Origin: Aristolochia californica
Taxonomy: Eukaryota > Streptophyta > Magnoliopsida > Piperales > Aristolochiaceae
DNA length: 64,000 nt
Assembly (NCBI GenBank): GCA_029961685.1
Contig: JARWKL010000008.1
Span: forward strand, 10,380,981 to 10,444,980
Direction of reading: 5' to 3'
In this document: piece by piece, positions 58,107-64,000 of the stretch
Layout of the letters: every line of letters begins with the position of its first letter
Numbering within the stretch: position 1 is the first letter of the stretch
The notes under the pieces: model-generated
The model's input: only the letters and a program-made list of their open reading frames with translations
What the model was told of the DNA's origin: nothing
Database searches by the model: none
Position numbers and translations under genes: made by a program

Positions 58107-59429
58107 TGATCGGTGCAAAACTACAAGTGCACAATATCGAAATTTTATAATTAAGTGATGAGAATAGTATCGTCTTCAGGGATTGGTAACTTAGTTTTGA
58201 CAAATACAAAAATTATACTAATCTTAATTTTATCTAGTGAAGTAACTAAGACTTTTTCTAATTGCAATTCAAAAAAAATAAATTCAAAGAAAAATACGCA
58301 AAGGAAAAGAAAAATGATGTTTGAAAATCAAATTAATGGGAATGAAAACTTCTAGGAAATCGATTTAACCTAATTCCTCACTATGCTTTACTCAACTAAC
58401 TAATTTAATTTAATTCTTTATGTTTATTAGCAAATCTCTATTTCATCCAAAAGCCTCTTTCGATAGTCCATTGGAAAGTATTCTTGTTCATCAAATTTAA
58501 TTCTTTAACACAAGAGTATGCAAATTAATAAAGCAAGAAAGCAATAAGACTTATGATTTAAATACTACATAGGTTCATACAAGTCTTTCAATCTCTATAT
58601 TTACCTCTGCCTAAATATTCAAGATCTATCCTATAATTCCCTCTTTCGATAGCAAATCATAAGATTAAAATCATCTAATTAATGGCCAGTTAACTAGAAG
58701 CAATAAATTCAGAATAAATCAGATAAAAAATTAAAGAATTACTTTAAATTAGCATAGAAAATCAAGCATAGTTCAAGACTAGATTACATCATTTTCTAGG
58801 AATAAATAAAATTTAGTTCATGCTAAAAATTAAATTCAACATAAACGAATTCACCAAATTTGTTTTGAGAATAATGGAAGGAAAATGAACACTGAAAAAT
58901 ACTCCTCGCAAATGCAGCTCTCAGCCCCAGCGTCCTCGCAGTCCCAACTCATCTTCCACAAATACCAGGAAAATATTCACCCCCTTTCTCTCCCGTTCGT
59001 GCTCGTCTATGATCCCAGCCTTCGTGCAATGCCTGGAACTCGCTCAAAACCGATCCCCCCGAAATCTGCTACCTCTTCCATAAAAATAAATTGAATCCTC
59101 AAGCTCCTCCGTTCCTTCCGAAAAGACCCAGTCAAAACTCGCCTGCTGCTTTCCACGTCCAAGAGTATATCCCAGATGATTTCAAATTAGGCTCCTTCAA
59201 CTTTCTTTCTTCATCAACTTATCCCATCTATCTTTAGCATCTTGAAAAAAAATCAAACTTGATCTTTGTCCTCAAATTGCACCGGTAAAATTTAGATCTT
59301 TATTTTCTTTAAATCTGACATAAAATTTAAATAACAACAAAGAAACCTAAAATCAATGAAAGTAAATAAAATTAGACTAAGTTTTAAAGTTAAGAGGTGA
59401 TAAAATATATTAAATTATGCAAGTCATCA
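58107..59429 (-). repeat. 3' LTR of the Athila-like element
   Basis: About 1.32 kb. On the minus strand it starts TGATGACTTGCATAA after the PPT and ends TTTTGCACCGATCA at the satellite. Its 5' part (58870-59429) is repeated inverted at 63502-64000, which confirms that it is a repeat. It holds a C6 run at 59055-59060. Confidence 0.8.
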
Positions 59430-59444
59430 AACACCCCAAAACTT
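59430..59444 (-). promoter_or_regulatory. Polypurine tract
   Basis: Minus strand AAGTTTTGGGGTGTT directly before the LTR start TGATGACTT. Confidence 0.65.
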
Positions 59445-61045
59445 AAAATTTTGTTTGTCCTCAAACAAAAAGAAAATAAAATAAAATACTACTTTAGGGA
59501 ATATCAACTAGACCTCATAGAGAAGTATCATCACTCACCAAGTCAAGATCTGAATTTAGATTTCATCACTAATATCTTACTCTTTTAACATCAAAGATAG
59601 TAGGACAATCAATAAAAAATTTAGCAATTTGTCACGCAAGAGTTAAGCGTTTACTTCAACCTAAAGCTAAGACCTTGAGTGTGTGTGTGATATAGTCAAT
59701 TTAACCTGAAACAACCTGCAAACTCAGATAAAAGTAGAACAACTAAATTCAGAAGAATTCTCTCAAAACTTAACCCCATAAGTCCAATTTTCAAAAATCC
59801 TCTCCACTAATGTAGTCAACACCAAAATCAGATATCAAAAGGTCTTTAATCAGGTTGTAATGATAGGCCACAGGGTGAGGGCTAAGAAAGAAATGGATAT
59901 GGAAAATCTAAACGAGCTGGGAAAATACTTGGTGAAAAGAAAAATAAAAGAGATATCCATAGGATTCAAACCATAGCTTTTCCTCAACCATATGCTCATA
60001 CTGGTGACATTATAGTTGCTATAATCAACAGAGTAATACCAACTACTCCTTTAACAAAATCTGAAGTGATACATACTCCACTTATTGAGTTTTTTTCTAT
60101 TTTTTTTAAAACTCTTTGATCAAACAGAGCAAACATAATATGAATAATTTTCTTTGAACTAACTTTATCTTTAAGTGTAAATTTCCACCAAAGTATTTTC
60201 TCAAACTATAAAAGGTAGATTCATGGTTTTTCAAGCTTAGAGCAGGAATGGTTTATGTAGTTAAAAGAACAAATAAAGGCTTATGTAAAATAAGGCTCAA
60301 GAGGGATGACTATGGAAATACACCATCCAATGATAGCCTGATATTTAGGACGGGTGGGAAAGCTTTTCGGTTATGAATAGATCATTTCTCTAATATTTGG
60401 TATCAATTGGGATTTCGCCTCAAGGATCCATCAACGGATTCTAGAGCAAAGCAAGATTGAACTTCCCTCTTCCAGTTAATTCAACTTCTTCTCTTCATAA
60501 GCAAAATGGAATAAAAGAAAAATGACTATGTGCTCAATTATGTTCAAGGTCAAAGACTTAAATCAAAGTACCCACAACACTCCGCCTGACATAAAAGAAA
60601 AATTTTTTGAATTTTTTTTCTCGAAACCATCTTCAATCACAAATTTCAGAGTCATAGAGAATTCAATCATATTCAAATACATGCTTGGTAAGAGAATAAA
60701 ATACTCAAGACTTATAAAATCTCAAGTAAAATAAAATAAATAACAAACAAGAAGACCAAATGACTATAGGAATTTACACCCCCAAACTTAAAGTAAACAA
60801 TGTCCTCATTGTAATGCAAAAGTGAAAATGATTGAAGAAATGAAAGGAACTTCCTTGGTTTCATGGTGAATTAGGCGTAGTTTATAATTTTCAGCTCTTT
60901 ATTCATGCTAAATAAACCTGCATCAAAATCCAAATTATGAAAAAAAATGATAAAGATAATAAAAAATAAAAGAATAAAAGAAAGTTCTATGGGTTGCCTC
61001 CCATAAGCGCTTGTTTTAAAGTCTACAGCCAGACTTTTCAATCTT
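59445..61045 (-). other. Athila-like 3' non-coding region
   Basis: No open frame longer than about 70 codons, and no envelope-like gene recognised. A second PPT-like run (minus AAGTTTGGGGGTG) lies at 60778-60790. GGTTGCCTCCCATAAGCGCT near 60991-61010 is a phrase common to Athila 3' regions, by my recollection of the family. Confidence 0.5.
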
Positions 61046-62157
61046 CATCAATTAGGATCTCCAAGAGGAATAAATGCATAGTTCCTCTCCACTTGTTCTC
61101 CATAGTAGTGCTTCAATCTTTGACCATTAACTCTGAATATATGACCTTTCTTGTCCTTCAAGTCTATTTCTCCTAAAGAGGAAACTTTGTCAATTGTATA
61201 AAGACCTGTCCAGAGTTTGAGTCGTGAATTGAAAAGTAAAACCTGTTGTTCTGGTGCAAACTCACGCCTATGAATCTATTTGTCATGCTGCTTCTTCATC
61301 CGTTCTTTATAGATCTTTGCATTTTCATATGCATAATTCCAGAACTCATCCATCTCATTCAATTGTAGAAGTCGATTTTCCCCTGCTGCCTTTAAATCAA
61401 AATTAAACTTTTTCATAGCCTGATAAGCTCTATGCTCCAACTCCATAGGGAGATGACACGCCTTTCCAAACACTAATCGGTAAGGAGACATCCCGATAGG
61501 TGTTTTAAAGGCTATATGGTATGCCCACAAAATATCATCAAGTTTCTTTGCCCAATCCTTTCTATTGGTGTTGACATTCTTCTCAAGGATGTTCTTGATT
61601 TCTCGATTTGAAATTTCAGCTTGGCCATTAGTTTGAGGATGGTAGGCAAGTGCTATCTTGTGCTTCACACCATATTTAGAAAGAAGATTATCAAACAATT
61701 TGTTGCAAAAGTGGGTCCCTTCGTCACTAATAATAGCTTGTGGAGTGCCAAATCTTGTGAATATATTCTTATGCAGAAATTTGAGCACTACCTTTGCATC
61801 ATTTGTTGTTGTAGCAATTGGTTCCACCCATTTTGACACATAATCAACAACTAACAAGATATAAACAAAACCAAAAGAAGGAAGAAAAGGCCCCATAAAA
61901 TCTATTCCCCAAACATCAAATAACTCAACCTCTAAGATATTTTTCAATGGTAACTCTTGACGCCTTGAAATATTTCCCATACGTTGGCACCAGTCACAAG
62001 TTTTCACCAAAGTATAACTATCACAAAAAATAGAAGGCCAAAAGAAACCACTTTGAAGTACCTTAGCTGTTGTTCGGGTTGCTCCAAAGTGTCCTCCATA
62101 TGATGATGAATGGCAATGATGGAGAATGGCTTCCATCTCTTCTTCTGGCACACATCT
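61046..62157 (-). pseudogene. Athila-like integrase
   Basis: Open from 62151 to 61276. The zinc-binding part includes CDWCQRMGN. The core shows [20 protein letters not shown] with [12 protein letters not shown] (first Asp), [12 protein letters not shown] (second Asp) and [17 protein letters not shown] (Glu). A TAG after KKQHDK (near 61273) interrupts the frame, which continues REFAPEQQVLLFNSRLKLW to a final stop at about 61046. At its N-terminal side a TGA (after CPDQII, near 62156) separates it from RT-RNase H; CGA to TGA would explain it. Confidence 0.92.
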
Positions 62158-63509
62158 TCAAATGATTTGATCAGGGCATCTTTTGAATAGCAAAGGCTCA
62201 TCCCAAAGATAATATTTAACATCATGCATAAAATTCTTACGTTGGTGGTAAGTAAGATATGGTGGCAGTACTTTACAAGCTAGGTAGTTTACAACATCAG
62301 CATACCAAGGAAGCTTGATCTCACATGCAAACAACTGGTCATCCGGAAATGCTTCTTGGATCACTGAATCTGATCTTTCTTCCTCTTGCTCCAGTCGGGA
62401 GAGATGATCAAAAACTGAATTTTTGCTTCCTTTCTTATCTCGAACCTCCAAATCAAATTCTTGAAGAAGCAGAATCCAACGAATTAGCTTAGGCTTAGCA
62501 TTCTTCTTGTCAAACAAATAGTGAAGTGCTACATGATCAGTGAACACTATCACCTTTGTATGAATGAGGTCAGACCAAAATTTGTCACAAGCAAACACCA
62601 CAGCAAGCATCTCCTTCTCAGTTGTTGTATAATTTAATTGAGCTTCATTCAATGTCTGACTTGCATAATAGATGGCCCTAAACATTTTGTCTCTCCTTTG
62701 TCCCAACACTGCTCCAATTACAAAGTCACTTGCATCACTCATAACTTCATAAGGTTGACTCCAATCAGGTACAATCATAATTGGTGCTGAAATAAGTTTC
62801 TCCTTGATTGCATTCAAGGCTTGCAAACTAACATCATCAAAGTCAAATGCAGTATTTTTTTCAAGAAGATTACATAAAGGTTTAGAGAGTTTAGAAAAAT
62901 GCTTGATAAATCTTCTATAAAATCCCGCATGTCCCAAAAAGCTTCTGATTCCCTTCACATTCTTTGGAGGTGGTAGTTTTTCTATGGTTGCAATTTTAGC
63001 TCGATCCACCTCAATTCATTTAGATGACACTCTATCGCCAAGCACGATCCCTTCTTGCACCATGAAATGACACTTCTCCCAATTTAGGACAAGATTTTTA
63101 TCTTCACATATCTGCAAAACAAGAGCTAAATTAAGTAAACAATGACCAAAAGATGTACCAAAAACTGAAAATTCATCTATGAAAATTCCCATTATATCTT
63201 CCACCATAACAAAAAAGATAGCCATCATGCAACATTGAAATGTCGTTGGAGTGTTGCACAATCCAAAGGGCATCCTCCTAAAAGGAAATATTCCATAGGG
63301 GCATGTGAATGTAGTTTTCTCCTGATCTTCAAGGGCTATAACAATCTGGTTATACCCTGAATAACCATCTAAGAAGCAATAATAGGAATACCTAGCCAAT
63401 CGATCCAACATTTGATCAATGAATGGAAGTGGAAAATGATCCTTCCTTGTTGCTTTCTTCAACTTGCGGTAATCCATGCATACACTCCAGCCCGTGATTG
63501 TCTTGCATA
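62158..63509 (-). pseudogene. Athila-like RT-RNase H
   Basis: RT from about 63505: TGWSVCMDYRKLKKATRKDH, then CFLDGYSGYNQIVI and MPFGLCNTPTTFQCCM. The active site reads FIDEFSVFG, the second Asp replaced by Glu. A TGA near 63010 interrupts the frame (GDRVSSK, stop, IEVDRAKIA). The connection and RNase H follow at 62158-63009: [37 protein letters not shown] (Asp), [20 protein letters not shown] (Glu), [14 protein letters not shown] (Asp). The RT N-terminus is lost at the inversion junction. Confidence 0.93.
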
Positions 63510-64000
63510 ATTTAATTTATTTTATCACCTCTTAACTTTAAAACTTAGTCTAATTTTATTTATTTTCATTGATTTTAGGTTTCATTGTTTTTATTTAAAT
63601 TTTATGTCAGATTTGAAGAAAATAAAGATCTAAATTTTACCGGTGCAATTTGAGGATAAAGATCAAGTTTGATTTGTTTTGAAGATGCTAAAGATAGAAA
63701 GGATAAGTTGATGAAGAAATAAAGTTGAAGGAGCCTAACTACATGTGGACTTAAAACCTGAAGAAGATAGAGAATTTGAAATCATCTTGGATATGCTCTT
63801 GGATATGGAAGGTAGCAAGCGAGTTTTGACTGGATCTTTACGGAAGGAACGGAGGAGCTTGAGGATTCATTTTATTTTTACGGAAGAGGTAGCAGATTTT
63901 GGGGGGGGGGGGGGGAGGGGGGGGGGGGGGGGGGGGGGTCGGTTTTGAGTGAGTTCCAGGCATTGCACGGAGGCTGGGATCATAGAAGGGCATGGACGAG
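63502..64000 (+). repeat. Inverted partial LTR of the Athila-like element
   Basis: Reverse complement of about 58870-59425. TTGCATAATTTAAT, TTATCACCTCTTAACTTTAA, CCGGTGCAATTTGAGGA and GAGTTCCAGGCATTGCA all occur inverted in the left LTR. It lacks the first ~7 bases (TGATGAC) and runs off the window end. It is joined head-on to the RT gene. Confidence 0.88.
63901..63938 (+). repeat. 38-bp poly-G tract in the inverted LTR
   Basis: Thirty-eight bases, all G except one A at 63916. The sister LTR at 59055-59060 has six C at the same place (CGATCCCCCCGAAATC). An open frame that runs through it (63745-63948) only reflects the G run. Confidence 0.88.

Larger units (their letters stand above)
58107..63509 (-). 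mobile_element. Athila-like gypsy element, 5' part missing
   Basis: Minus-strand element with 3' LTR (58107-59429), PPT, a long 3' non-coding region, integrase and RT-RNase H. It breaks off near 63505 inside RT, where an LTR of the same family follows in the opposite orientation. gag, protease and the 5' LTR in the right orientation are absent. The integrase text ([26 protein letters not shown] region) is typical of the Athila/Tat group. Confidence 0.9.

Noticed and set aside
59445..61045. Envelope-like gene downstream of Athila integrase
   Set aside because: Some Athila relatives carry one, but here all frames are broken below about 70 codons and no membrane-protein pattern is visible.
63745..63948. 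67-codon frame ending in a glycine run
   Set aside because: The glycines are simply the poly-G tract, and the region is an LTR with a non-coding sister copy at 58870-59170.

Overview
The window is plant nuclear DNA made almost entirely of transposable elements and satellite repeats. I see no intact host gene and no rRNA, confident tRNA or CRISPR. The evidence is degraded Ty1/copia and Ty3/gypsy polyproteins with plant-type primer binding sites (TGGTATCAGAGC-like, initiator tRNA-Met), chromodomain gypsy elements, an Athila-like gypsy element, TRIM elements with 120-bp LTRs, and a PIF/Harbinger transposon with plant-type introns. Composition is AT-rich. Chromovirus, Athila and satellite together suggest heterochromatin, perhaps pericentromeric; that is inference. 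I cannot name the species.

Layout. 1-2107: minus-strand copia remnant with its 3' LTR at 283-563. 2880-11420: a rearranged copia locus. A plus-strand 5' half (2880-5569) is joined to a nearly complete inverted copy without LTRs (5570-10335), then to a plus-strand 3' end with LTR (10336-11420). 11421-12680: a second copia fragment. 12681-15289: AT-rich DNA with a possible CACTA end and a 69-bp tandem duplication. 15290-16985: SIRE/Maximus-like LTR, PBS and gag start. 16990-26246: copia fragments. One of them is split by a PIF/Harbinger element (21535-26066) flanked by TTA target duplications, and the reading frame continues across the insertion. 26248-28238: copia LTR plus PBS, then a chimeric TRIM-like element.

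28239-58106 is a tandem array of a ~667-bp satellite, about 18.5 kb of monomer DNA in six blocks. It is interrupted by minus-strand LTR copies (29880-30458 and 32451-32974), Gypsy-A (32975-37231), two TRIMs (38244-38691 and 42656-43078) and Gypsy-B (49074-54256). 58107-64000 is a minus-strand Athila-like element whose pol abuts an LTR copy in the opposite orientation.

The parts form a stratigraphy rather than a pathway. The satellite is the substrate, and retroelements landed in it with readable target duplications (GATAT for both TRIMs, GCTTG for Gypsy-B). Every pol gene carries stops, frameshifts or damaged catalytic residues, so nothing here looks autonomous. The points most worth checking are the satellite, the two inverted retroelement structures, the 83-bp terminal repeats of Gypsy-B, the chimeric TRIM, and two ~37-bp poly-G tracts that are 6-7 bp in their sister copies.
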